Assembly (NCBI GenBank): GCA_019425105.1
Contig: JAHYYD010000081.1
Location: forward strand, 1-9,024
DNA from: Actinomycetota bacterium
Lineage (GTDB): Bacteria; Actinomycetota; Actinomycetes; Actinomycetales; Actinomycetaceae
Reading direction: 5' to 3'
DNA: 9,024 nt
Shown one piece after another: positions 1-6,104 of the stretch. The stretch's first letter is position 1. Every line of letters starts with the position of its first letter. The translations under genes and the position numbers were made by a program. The notes under the pieces were generated by a model. That model worked only from the letters and a program-made list of their open reading frames with translations, did not search any database and was not told the DNA's origin.

Positions 1-144
1 GACGCGCCGAGCGAAGCTCGCGGCGCGGACGGCTCGCGGGCGGGCCGCCGCCCACGGGCACACAAAGCAGCCCTGCCCAACAAGACAGATGATGCGGTGA
101 TCAGAGGTTTGGCAACTCGTGCAGCGATTGAAAAGTGCGTTGGA
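1..144. other. Gene-free left edge, possible weak terminator hairpin of an upstream gene
   Basis: No credible start or coding frame is seen here. The first 60 bases are extremely GC-rich and could be the tail or trailer of a gene lying outside the window. A 6-bp stem with a 4-base loop (38-43 pairing with 48-53, GGGCGG/CCGCCC) could be the remains of a terminator, but there is no T-tract. From about 100 onward the composition becomes noticeably richer in A and T, which marks the start of the regulatory region of the downstream operon. Confidence 0.3.
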
Positions 145-271
145 TTCACAGCGAGCAAAACAGTAGAAGATCAATGAAAACTGCCCGTATAAACACCGGG
201 TTTCACAGCTTCACAGCAACACTCCCAAAAGTCATATGAGAAATATGAGAGCTTCATAGGTTCTTCATAGG
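145..271 (+). promoter_or_regulatory. PHO-box-like direct repeats upstream of the DUF4956-VTC operon
   Basis: Seen: CTTCATA at 252-258 and again at 263-269, separated by GGTT, an exact 7-4-7 direct repeat with an 11-base period. A weaker match, GTCATA, lies 22 bases upstream at 231-236. Further upstream, TTCACAGC occurs three times, at 145-152, 202-209 and 210-217. Known: PhoB and PhoP response regulators bind 7-base direct repeats with a 4-base gap (11-base period). TTCATA and TTCACA also fit the TT[ACT]A[CT]A unit of Bacillus PhoP. Inferred: phosphate-type regulation of the genes beginning at 313. TATAAA at 188-193 could be a -10 element, but I see no convincing -35 partner, so the transcription start is unresolved. 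Confidence 0.5.
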
Positions 272-312
272 GTCGCGTGGGGAAATTGGTGCATCGACAA
301 AAGGAGACTCCA

Positions 313-855
313 ATGACCGCCCTGATTCTGATCGCCATTGACCTGGTTGCCATGGCCGCCCTCGTGTTCGGCCTGTACTTCCCACGGCACCGCCGCGCTG
401 ACCTGGTCGCAGCGTTCCTGGGAGTGAATGTCGGCGTCCTCGCCGTCACGATCATCCTCGCGAACTCGACCGTGAGTGCGGGCCTCGGCCTCGGCCTCTT
501 CGGTGTTCTCTCGATCATCCGACTGCGTTCGGATCAGATCTCGCAGACGGAAATCGCCTACTACTTCGCGTCGCTGGCTCTCGGCCTGCTGACGGGCATG
601 TCTTCGGCGGTGACCCCGCTGCTGGGCGGCCTCATTGCGCTGATCCTCGCGGCATTGGCCTTCGGTGACTCGAAGCTGGTCTTCGGCCGCTACACCTCGC
701 AGACCGTCCAGCTGGACCGCGCGATCGCCGACCCGGCCGAGCTGAAGGCGGCCCTCGAGCAGCGCCTGGGCGCGTCCGTCGCCTCGGTGAATGTCGTCAA
801 GCTCGACCTCGTGAACGACCTGACGCTCGTGGACGTTCGCTCGAAGGTCGCCTGA
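313..855 (+). CDS. DUF4956 family membrane protein, partner of the VTC enzyme
   Basis: 180 residues. Four hydrophobic segments are visible (about 2-22, 31-51, 80-97 and 100-118), followed by a soluble C-terminal part (about 122-180). Between helices 2 and 3 lies the family-like stretch FGVLSIIRLRS (residues 63-73) with R70 and R72, followed by EIAYYFASLALGL. These features match DUF4956, a family whose genes usually sit directly beside VTC-domain genes, as here. ATG 313 is chosen because GGAG (303-306) lies 6 bases upstream; an in-frame GTG at 277 would add 12 residues without a ribosome site. No biochemical function is established. The position suggests a membrane partner, scaffold or channel for the product of the next gene. 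It is the first gene of the operon and lies 75 bases before the VTC gene. Confidence 0.85.
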   Translation: MTALILIAIDLVAMAALVFGLYFPRHRRADLVAAFLGVNVGVLAVTIILANSTVSAGLGLGLFGVLSIIRLRSDQISQTEIAYYFASLALGLLTGMSSAVTPLLGGLIALILAALAFGDSKLVFGRYTSQTVQLDRAIADPAELKAALEQRLGASVASVNVVKLDLVNDLTLVDVRSKVA

Positions 856-857
856 CA

Positions 858-916
858 CGCTGGCCCGCCAGCGCACCCGCCGCCCACCAGCCAACACCCC
901 CGCAGACCGCCACAAC
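858..916 (+). other. Intercistronic hairpin followed by a T-free, C-rich stretch
   Basis: Two bases after the DUF4956 stop, CGCTGG (858-863) pairs perfectly with CCAGCG (868-873) across a CCCG loop. From 862 to 916 there is not a single T, and after the hairpin C greatly outnumbers G. C-rich, G-poor, unstructured RNA is what Rho loads onto, while a hairpin at the 3' end of a cistron can shield the upstream message. This could therefore set the ratio of DUF4956 to VTC expression. That is inference only, and the gap may simply be biased spacer. Confidence 0.3.
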
Positions 917-930
917 TAAGGACACGACTC

Positions 931-1752
931 ATGAACGCCACCCTGAACTCGATTCTCGCCGACCTCGACTCGATCGGCCTCGATGAACTGAATAAGCGCG
1001 CGGCGATGCTGACCCGAGTGGACCGCAAGTACGCGCTGGACGCCGCCACGGCCTCGGCGATTCTGAGCCACCTCCCTGAGGACGTGTTGGTCCTGAACAT
1101 CGACGGCCAGGTGTCCCAGGGCTACGCCTCCACCTACTACGACACCCCCGACATGGATTCGTACCTGCTGACTGCGCTCAAGCGCCGCCGTCGTTTCAAG
1201 GTCCGCACCCGCTCCTACCTCTCGTCCAAGGCCTCGTTCCTGGAGGTCAAGACCCGCGGCCCGCGCGGCGTGACCGTCAAGAAGCGTATGCCGATCTCTT
1301 GGGACGAGGCCGGGGCTCCTCTAGCGGGTGAGCGCCGCCAGTGGGTGGCCGGCAAGGTCGAGAAGACGGGCTACGGCCACCTGGTTCCTGCCCTCGAGCC
1401 GGTCCTGGCTGGGGCCTACGAGCGCAACACCCTGCTCCTGCCCGGTGGAGCGGGCCGTGCGACGGTGGACACGGGCCTGAAGTGGCGCTCGCTGCGCACG
1501 GACGGCACCGAGGTCGCTCGACCCGACCTGGTCATCATCGAAACGAAGTCGGGCGCGACTCCCTCGATCGTCGACCACCTCCTGTGGGAGGGTGGCGTGC
1601 GCCCCGTGAAGATCTCCAAGTACGGGACCGCGATGGCCGCCATGCACGACCTGCCTGCGAACAAGTGGCATCGCACGCTGGACCGCTACTTTCACGAATA
1701 TGTGGAGGTCCCCGAGATCGCGCACTCCACGCCCCTGACGATGGCGGCCTGA
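931..1752 (+). CDS. VTC-domain polyphosphate polymerase-like protein
   Basis: 273 residues, close to the whole length of bacterial single-domain VTC proteins. This fold belongs to the triphosphate tunnel group, and yeast Vtc4 uses it to make polyphosphate from ATP. Expected tunnel residues are visible in order: RVDRKY (29-34), STYYDTPDMDSY (67-78), a basic strand KRRRRFKVRTRSY (84-96), FLEVKTR (103-109), KKR (117-119), R165, D180, IIETKS (202-207) and KISKYGTAM (227-235). The E-x-K pairs and arginines alternate as in metal/triphosphate-binding tunnels. No transmembrane segment is seen, so it probably acts at the cytoplasmic face with the DUF4956 protein. ATG 931 follows AAGGA (918-922). Whether it makes polyphosphate, or hydrolyses or transfers another phosphate, cannot be told from sequence. 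Confidence 0.88.
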   Translation: MNATLNSILADLDSIGLDELNKRAAMLTRVDRKYALDAATASAILSHLPEDVLVLNIDGQVSQGYASTYYDTPDMDSYLLTALKRRRRFKVRTRSYLSSKASFLEVKTRGPRGVTVKKRMPISWDEAGAPLAGERRQWVAGKVEKTGYGHLVPALEPVLAGAYERNTLLLPGGAGRATVDTGLKWRSLRTDGTEVARPDLVIIETKSGATPSIVDHLLWEGGVRPVKISKYGTAMAAMHDLPANKWHRTLDRYFHEYVEVPEIAHSTPLTMAA

Positions 1753-1932
1753 CGGGCGTAACGCAGATGGCCATCGGGCTGGCGGCCGTCAAGCAGGCGG
1801 ATACCACGCGCGGACGACGCCACGCCGGCCCTCCGGTTTTGCCACACCGGCCCTCACGGTTTCGAACGCGCGCGAAACGAAAGCGCTGAGCATAAGAAAT
1901 ACAAGCCTTAAGCACACGAAAGAGACATACAC
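1753..1932 (+). promoter_or_regulatory. 180-base gap before the lipoprotein gene, possible internal promoter
   Basis: The gap changes from GC-rich to AT-rich at about 1889, typical of a promoter or leader. A near-duplicate pair is present: CCGGCCCTCCGGTTTT (1825-1840) and CCGGCCCTCACGGTTT (1847-1862). The first contains a short CCGG-CCCT-CCGG hairpin followed by four Ts. GTTTCG (1859-1864) can pair with CGAAAC (1873-1878). These may attenuate read-through so that the lipoprotein is expressed differently from the two genes before it. No clear -35/-10 pair is identifiable. Confidence 0.3.
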
Positions 1933-3858
1933 ATGAAAGCCCTTCAGAAACTTTGGACCCCCGCTCGGACGATTGGTGCGATCGCCCTCGTTGGAACGCT
2001 GGCGCTGGGCGCCTGCGGTGCCTCGGGCGTGGCCTCCTCCGGCTCCTCCGCGACGAGCGCGACCGCTGCCGTCGCCGCCTCTGGAACCAACGGCGACACG
2101 ACCGCTCCGCCCACCGCGGCCGACGCCCTGGCCTCGAACGCGAAGGCCTCCTACGTGAAGGACAGCGACTGGAAGGCCTCGGACGCCGTCGACGTGACGC
2201 TCAGCGGTACGACCGCGACCTCCTCGTCCGATGCCGTGTCCGTGAGCGACGGTGTGCTGACCATCTCCAAGGCCGGCGTCTACAAGCTCAGCGGATCCTT
2301 CACCGGCAAGGTCGTTGTGGCCGCCGGAGCCGAGGACAGGGTCATCCTGATTCTCGACAACGCGACCATCATCTCCTCGACGGGCACCGCGATCGAGGCG
2401 ACCAGCGGTGATGACCTCGTCCTGTCCCTCGAGGGCACGTCGACGATCACCGACGGCACCTACACGGGTACCGAGGATGCGAACGCTGCGATCTACGCCG
2501 ATATGGACCTGACGATCACCGGCTCGGGCACGCTCACCGTGACCTCCGGCGCCTCGGACGCGATCACCTCTAAGGACGACCTGTACGTCCTGAGCGGCAC
2601 GATTAACGCGACCGCCTCGGACGACGGCCTGCGCGGCAAGGATTCCCTGACCGTTGCCGGCGGCACCGTCACCGTGAACTCCGGCGGCGACGCCCTCAAG
2701 TCCGACCAGGACAACGACGACACCAAGGGCTATGTGTCCATCGTGGATGGCACCGTCACCCTGACCTCGGGCGGCGACGGCATCGACGCGTACACCGACG
2801 CGATCGTCACCGGCGGCACCCTGTCGATCACCTCGGGCGGCGGCGCGTCGGCCGGCAAGCCCTCCGCGGGCTCGGCCAAGGGCATCAAGGCGCAGACCTA
2901 CATCATCGTCGACGGCGGCACGACCACCATCGACGCCGGGGATGACGCTATCCACTCCAACGGCGCGCTGCGCCTGAGCTCCGGCACGATCACCGCCGCC
3001 TCCGGCGACGATGGTGTGCACACCGAGGTCGCGGCCGTCCTGGACGGCGCAACCGTGACCGTCACGCAGTCGAACGAGGCCCTCGAGGGTGGCCTCATCA
3101 CGATCTCCGACGGCACCGTCGACATGACCTCGAGCGACGACGGCATCAACGCCTCGGGCTCGATCACGGTCGAGGCCGGCCTGGCCGCTGTCGCCGAATC
3201 CAGCTCGGACTCCGCGACCACCAACGACACGACCACGACCACCACCGAGCAGATGGGCCCCGGTGGAATGGCTGACGGCGGCGGCTCGATGGAAGACACG
3301 GGCGAGCAGCTCACCATCACCGGCGGCACCGTGACCGTCAACGCGAACGGCGACGGCCTCGACTCCAACGGCTCGCTGACCATCAGCGGCGGCACGACGA
3401 CCGTCTACGGCCCGGCCTCCGGCGCGAACGGTGCCCTGGACAGCAACGGCGCCATGAGCATCACGGGCGGCACGGTCATCGCCTTCGCTACCAACGAGAT
3501 GGTGGAGACGCCGACCACGACCGACGGCCAGGGCTGGGTCTCCGCCTCGGCGACCGGCTCCGCCGGATCCACGGTGACGATCACCGACGCCTCGGGTTCG
3601 GTTCTGGGCACCTACACCTCGCTCAAGGCCTTCGGTAACGTCATCTACTCGACCTCCGGCATGACCAACGGCTCCACCTACACGGTGAGCGTCGACGGCA
3701 CCGCCACAGAGGCGACCGCCGGCCAGGGCGGCATGGGGATGGGCGGACAGCCCCCGGCCGGCGGTCAGCCCCCGATGGGCGGTCCGGGTCAGGGCGGTCA
3801 GCCCCCGGCGGGCGGTCCGGGTCAGGGCGGTCAGCCCCCGGCCGCGCCCCAGGGCTGA
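1933..3858 (+). CDS. Secreted lipoprotein with Cthe_2159-type carbohydrate-binding beta-solenoid
   Basis: 641 residues. The N-terminus is a lipoprotein signal: basic start, hydrophobic core (14-24) and lipobox LGAC with lipid-accepting C28, so the protein should be anchored outside the cytoplasmic membrane. After a Ser/Ala/Thr linker, residues from about 65 to 420 and 460 to 600 are built of short beta-strand repeats of the type GGTVTV followed by Asp-rich turns (DDGLRG, GDGIDA, GDDAIHS, GDDGVHT, DDGINA, GDGLDS). These are characteristic of the Cthe_2159 carbohydrate-binding family, whose founding member is a surface polysaccharide-binding adhesin; acidic turns of this kind often bind calcium. 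A Ser/Thr-rich then Gly/Met-rich insert (about 420-459) interrupts the solenoid. The tail from about 598 is Gly/Pro/Gln-rich. ATG 1933 has only a weak upstream purine site (AAAGAGA). The natural ligand is unknown. Confidence 0.85.
   Translation: MKALQKLWTPARTIGAIALVGTLALGACGASGVASSGSSATSATAAVAASGTNGDTTAPPTAADALASNAKASYVKDSDWKASDAVDVTLSGTTATSSSDAVSVSDGVLTISKAGVYKLSGSFTGKVVVAAGAEDRVILILDNATIISSTGTAIEATSGDDLVLSLEGTSTITDGTYTGTEDANAAIYADMDLTITGSGTLTVTSGASDAITSKDDLYVLSGTINATASDDGLRGKDSLTVAGGTVTVNSGGDALKSDQDNDDTKGYVSIVDGTVTLTSGGDGIDAYTDAIVTGGTLSITSGGGASAGKPSAGSAKGIKAQTYIIVDGGTTTIDAGDDAIHSNGALRLSSGTITAASGDDGVHTEVAAVLDGATVTVTQSNEALEGGLITISDGTVDMTSSDDGINASGSITVEAGLAAVAESSSDSATTNDTTTTTTEQMGPGGMADGGGSMEDTGEQLTITGGTVTVNANGDGLDSNGSLTISGGTTTVYGPASGANGALDSNGAMSITGGTVIAFATNEMVETPTTTDGQGWVSASATGSAGSTVTITDASGSVLGTYTSLKAFGNVIYSTSGMTNGSTYTVSVDGTATEATAGQGGMGMGGQPPAGGQPPMGGPGQGGQPPAGGPGQGGQPPAAPQG
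3778..3843 (+). repeat. 33-bp in-frame tandem repeat encoding the Gly/Pro/Gln tail
   Basis: Two adjacent 33-base units (3778-3810 and 3811-3843) differ only at the last base. Each encodes GGPGQGGQPPA (residues 616-626 and 627-637). Shorter relatives (GGQPPAGGQPPM) lie just before. In-frame repeats of this kind can change copy number by slippage and so change tail length. The tail is low-complexity and probably flexible, suited to crossing or contacting the cell wall. Confidence 0.9.
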
Positions 3859-3871
3859 AGCCTCCTGAATA

Positions 3872-3907
3872 GTGCGCCCCGCGTGATTGTCGACACGCGG
3901 GGCGCAC
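3872..3907 (+). terminator. Strong hairpin terminator of the lipoprotein operon
   Basis: A perfect 14-bp inverted repeat, GTGCGCCCCGCGTG at 3872-3885 and its complement at 3894-3907, encloses an 8-base loop (ATTGTCGA). It begins 13 bases after the lipoprotein stop. There is no long T-tract, only GCTTATA after the stem, which is common for actinobacterial terminators. Confidence 0.8.
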
Positions 3908-3997
3908 GCTTATACCTGCGCTGCCTCTTCATCGACGAGGCCTCGGCCGGGATCTCACGGTCACGCCGTCACTCGCCACCTCCGGGATCAGCGCAAC

Positions 3998-4049
3998 TAG
4001 ACTGGAACCAGAGGACGAGGCCCCGGCCTCGTCAATAAGAACGAAAGGA
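3998..4049 (+). promoter_or_regulatory. Possible promoter and leader hairpin of the RidA-like gene
   Basis: TAGACT at 3998-4003 fits an actinobacterial -10 (TAnnnT); no good -35 is seen. Downstream, GACGAGGCC (4014-4022) and GGCCTCGTC (4025-4033) form a 9-bp inverted repeat with only two bases between, so the innermost pairs must open to form a loop. GACGAGGCC also occurs at 3934-3942. GAAAGGA (4043-4049) is a good ribosome-binding site 6 bases before the ATG. Confidence 0.4.
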
Positions 4050-4055
4050 CCCCTC

Positions 4056-4511
4056 ATGCTCCCCTCCGAGAAGCTCGCCGAGCTCGGCCTCGAACTGCCC
4101 GCCGTCGCCACGCCGGTCGCCGCGTACGTGCCCGCCGTCATCGACCGCGGCGTCGTGCGCACCTCCGGCCAGATCCCCGTCGTGAACGGCGAGCCCGTGT
4201 GCATCGGCGCGGTCGGCGAGGACGGCGCGGACCCCGAGGACGCCAAGGACGCGGCGCGCGTGTGCGCCCTCAACGCCCTGGCCGCAGCTGCCTCCGTCGC
4301 GGGCGGCATCGACAACCTCGCGGGCGTCGTGAAGGTCGTGGGCTTCGTGTCCTCGCGCCCCGACTTCTACGGGCAGGCCGGCGTCATCAACGGCGCCTCC
4401 GAGCTATTCGGCGAGATCTTCGGCAGCCAGCACGCGCGCAGCGCCGTCGGCGTCGCCGCGCTGCCCCTCAACGTGAGCGTCGAGGTTGAGGCCGAGTTCC
4501 TCATTAAGTGA
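4056..4511 (+). CDS. RidA/YjgF-family enamine/imine deaminase-like protein
   Basis: 151 residues, a complete single-domain member of the YjgF/YER057c/UK114 superfamily. These trimeric cytoplasmic proteins hydrolyse reactive enamines and imines such as 2-aminoacrylate, released by pyridoxal-phosphate enzymes. The N-terminal LAELGLELP (7-15), the VRTSGQIPV stretch (34-42), and the C-terminal HARSAVGVAALPLNVSVEVE (126-145) match the branch annotated as YjgF endoribonuclease-like. R128 is in the place of the RidA carboxylate-binding arginine and the VEVEAEF strand (142-148) supplies the conserved glutamates. RNase activity has been claimed for some relatives but cannot be assumed. The good upstream site GAAAGGA supports ATG 4056. 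It stands alone between the operon terminator and the Cys-rich gene, which begins 83 bases later. Confidence 0.9.
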   Translation: MLPSEKLAELGLELPAVATPVAAYVPAVIDRGVVRTSGQIPVVNGEPVCIGAVGEDGADPEDAKDAARVCALNALAAAASVAGGIDNLAGVVKVVGFVSSRPDFYGQAGVINGASELFGEIFGSQHARSAVGVAALPLNVSVEVEAEFLIK

Positions 4512-4537
4512 ACGCGCGCGGCCGGCTGAGGCATGCC

Positions 4538-4587
4538 TACACTGGGTAAGGTTCGCTGAAATGGCCCGTCGGGCCGAAGGATAAGGA
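4538..4587 (+). promoter_or_regulatory. Possible promoter and ribosome site of the Cys-rich DUF2249 gene
   Basis: TACACT (4538-4543) is a plausible -10 element. GGCCC (4563-4567) and GGGCC (4571-4575) form a small hairpin just before the ribosome site AAGGA (4583-4587), which is 6 bases from the ATG. No terminator separates the RidA-like gene from this one, so read-through is also possible. Confidence 0.35.
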
Positions 4588-4593
4588 AAAGAC

Positions 4594-5112
4594 ATGACTG
4601 ACCGTCAGATGTTCAAGCTGGTCGACGCCAACACCGTCCCTTCCGAGGATGGCGGCTGCGGGTGCGGCTGCGGTGGCGAAGGTAAGAAGGAACGCGCGGA
4701 GCAGGCCGCTCCTGCTGAGCACGCCGGTTGCGGCTGCGGCGGCCACGGCCACGACGCCCCCGCCGAGCGCCCCCACGAGATGGCCGCCGAGCCCATCGCC
4801 TCCACGGCGGGTGGCTGCGGCTGCGGTGACGGCGCCCCCTCGGCGGGCAACGTGCACGCTGGCGGCGCCGGCGTCATCCACCGCCCGGGCGCGGACGAGC
4901 TGGTCATCCACTCGATCCCCCGCGTCGTGCGCCACGCGGTCCTCTTCGCGGCGGTCGATAACCTGCCCGTCGGCGAGAACATCCAGATCTGCGCGCCTCA
5001 CCAGCCCGAGCCGCTGTTCGCGCACCTGCAGGATTCCGAGCAGCACTACCGCGTGGAGACCCTCGAGGTTGGCCCCGTGGATTGGCGCTACCGCATCACG
5101 CGTCTCGGCTGA
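4594..5112 (+). CDS. Small DUF2249 protein with three N-terminal Gly-Cys clusters
   Basis: 172 residues in two parts. Residues about 102-170 resemble DUF2249: ELVIHSIPR, then HAVLFAAVDNLPVGENIQI, APHQPEPLFAHL with the conserved P-x-P-L, and a final EVGPVDWRYRITR strand. The family has no firm function; it is often found near genes for redox, nitrogen-oxide or metal chemistry. The first 80 residues are low complexity and carry Cys in tight groups: C22, C24, C26; C46, C48; C75, C77, each as CGC. A GHGHD motif (50-54) follows the second group. This arrangement suggests metal binding (copper, zinc or an Fe-S donor/acceptor role). No signal peptide or membrane segment is seen, so it is probably cytoplasmic. 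AAGGA 6 bases upstream supports the start. A hairpin terminator follows. Confidence 0.78.
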   Translation: MTDRQMFKLVDANTVPSEDGGCGCGCGGEGKKERAEQAAPAEHAGCGCGGHGHDAPAERPHEMAAEPIASTAGGCGCGDGAPSAGNVHAGGAGVIHRPGADELVIHSIPRVVRHAVLFAAVDNLPVGENIQICAPHQPEPLFAHLQDSEQHYRVETLEVGPVDWRYRITRLG

Positions 5113-5126
5113 TCGCCCTCCCTTCA

Positions 5127-5177
5127 ACGAGGCCGTGGCCCACTCCCGCTGTCCTGCGGGGCTGGCCACGGCCTCGT
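5127..5177 (+). terminator. Two-tier hairpin terminator after the DUF2249 gene
   Basis: Outer stem: a perfect 14-bp inverted repeat, ACGAGGCCGTGGCC at 5127-5140 and its complement at 5164-5177. Inside it a second stem forms, CCCGC (5145-5149) with GCGGG (5156-5160), so the structure is a long stacked hairpin. It starts 15 bases after the stop codon. There is no T-tract. The 159 bases after it, up to the next -10 element, show nothing more than a repeated GCCGACGTGC (5225-5234 and 5272-5281). Confidence 0.75.
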
Positions 5178-5336
5178 CGTGTGCGTGCGAAGACGTGGCG
5201 TTCCAATGCCTCGTGCATGTGCGCGCCGACGTGCTCGCACGGGGTCTGATCCCTTGTCTGTTCCGGTGCCCGCCGACGTGCGGAAATGGGCGTCCGTTTC
5301 GGTGTCCATTCGCGTGCCTGGGAGCGCCCGAGCCGG

Positions 5337-5342
5337 TACCGT
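5337..5342 (+). promoter_or_regulatory. Candidate -10 element placing a leaderless start on the SRPBCC gene
   Basis: TACCGT fits TAnnnT and ends exactly 6 bases before the ATG at 5349. Transcription would therefore begin at or next to the start codon. No Shine-Dalgarno sequence lies in the preceding 20 bases, which agrees with leaderless translation, common in actinobacteria. The -35 region (about 5314-5319) is poor. Confidence 0.45.
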
Positions 5343-5348
5343 TAATGC

Positions 5349-5828
5349 ATGAGCTTCTTTGGCATGACTTCTGACGACGATGTTGAGGACGATCTGGATC
5401 GCGTCGCGACCGACGTGGTCGTCGGCTGCGACGTTGAGGCCGCGTGGGCGCTCGTGTCGGAGCCGGGCTGGTGGGTGAACGACGGCCCGCTGGGTGATCA
5501 CGAGGTGACGCTCGGGGACGATGGCCTGTACCGCGTGAGCGACCCGGACGCCGGCGACTGGCTGATCGAGAAGGCCGACGAGGATCCGATGGACGTCGTC
5601 GCCTTCCGCTGGTACCCGCTGGCCGCTGACGAGCTGCCGGACGAGTACGCGACCCGTGTCGAGGTCTCCCTGTCCGAGGAGCGCGGTGGTGTCGCCATCC
5701 ACGTCGAGGAGTCGGGTCTGGCGTCGGTCTCCGACGACGAGGCCGAGGCACGCCAGGCGTACGAGGATGCGATCGGCATGTGGGAACAGGTCCTGGCTGC
5801 GGCGAAGACCTACCTCGAGGGCCGCTGA
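5349..5828 (+). CDS. Small SRPBCC/AHSA1-like domain protein
   Basis: 159 residues, acidic, no signal or membrane segment. The pattern fits the SRPBCC (START/Bet v1) helix-grip fold in the AHSA1-like branch: a first strand ending in V-x-x-x-V-D/E-x-A-W (residues 23-33, VVVGCDVEAAW), W41-W42-V43, a central run of strands with FRWYP (86-90), TRVEVSLSEERGGVAIHVEESGL (102-124), and a long C-terminal helix ending MWEQVLAAAKTYLEGR (144-159). Members bind hydrophobic ligands or assist protein folding; nothing here identifies the ligand. The first 17 residues are strongly acidic (DDDVEDDLD). It appears monocistronic, with its own promoter and a large non-coding region after it. The family call is by pattern and carries moderate certainty. 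Confidence 0.65.
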   Translation: MSFFGMTSDDDVEDDLDRVATDVVVGCDVEAAWALVSEPGWWVNDGPLGDHEVTLGDDGLYRVSDPDAGDWLIEKADEDPMDVVAFRWYPLAADELPDEYATRVEVSLSEERGGVAIHVEESGLASVSDDEAEARQAYEDAIGMWEQVLAAAKTYLEGR

Positions 5829-5913
5829 GCGTCTAGGCTTTCGACCTCCTGGCACCTGCCGGTGTCTGCTGATGTCGGCGGAGTTCTGTCGTTTCAACCT
5901 GGATCTCGCCCCG

Positions 5914-6043
5914 AAATTTCGCATGCAATTCCCCCGTGAGTGTTTCAACTTTTTAAGTCAGAACGTTGGAATTCTGCGGTTTTTGAGACACCAACGCGTT
6001 CGATCGTCAGGGAATTGCATGCGGAATTGGTGAATGTGGGGAC
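5914..6043. repeat. Palindrome-bounded 130-bp repeat, copy 1
   Basis: This stretch recurs at 6528-6657 with identical length and 117 of 130 identical bases. A perfect 14-bp inverted repeat, CGCATGCAATTCCC (5920-5933) and its complement (6010-6023), bounds the unit and can be lengthened to about 19 pairs by AATTT (5915-5919) against GAATT (6024-6028), allowing one G-T pair. The arms are identical in both copies; all 13 differences lie between them. No transposase or coding frame belongs to it. It may be a structured RNA or a palindromic intergenic element. Confidence 0.9.
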
Positions 6044-6104
6044 GGCGGTGTGGTGTTGGCTGCGGGCCGCCGGACGTTCGCCGCGGTCTAGCTTGTTGCC
6101 GATG

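Noticed and set aside
277..312. GTG 277 as the start of the DUF4956 protein
   Set aside because: The added 12 residues are not hydrophobic or family-like, and the strong GGAG site is inside that extension, correctly spaced for ATG 313.
931..1752. CYTH-type adenylate cyclase or thiamine triphosphatase instead of a VTC protein
   Set aside because: These share the tunnel fold, but the order YYDTP, R-x-R-x-Y, LE-x-K and KISKY, plus the DUF4956 neighbour, fits the VTC branch better.
1789..3021. Long open frame on the - strand opposite the lipoprotein gene
   Set aside because: It mirrors the biased codon pattern of the + strand gene, has no ribosome site, and its product is a low-complexity Gly/Arg/Val-rich sequence.
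5225..5281. 10-bp direct repeat GCCGACGTGC (5225-5234, 5272-5281)
   Set aside because: A single GC-rich 10-mer pair in high-GC DNA is readily explained by chance; no further copies or symmetry were seen.
4537..5751. Long - strand frame across the DUF2249 and SRPBCC genes
   Set aside because: It runs through two well-supported genes and a terminator and translates to Arg/Pro-rich low-complexity protein, typical of antisense frames in high-GC DNA.
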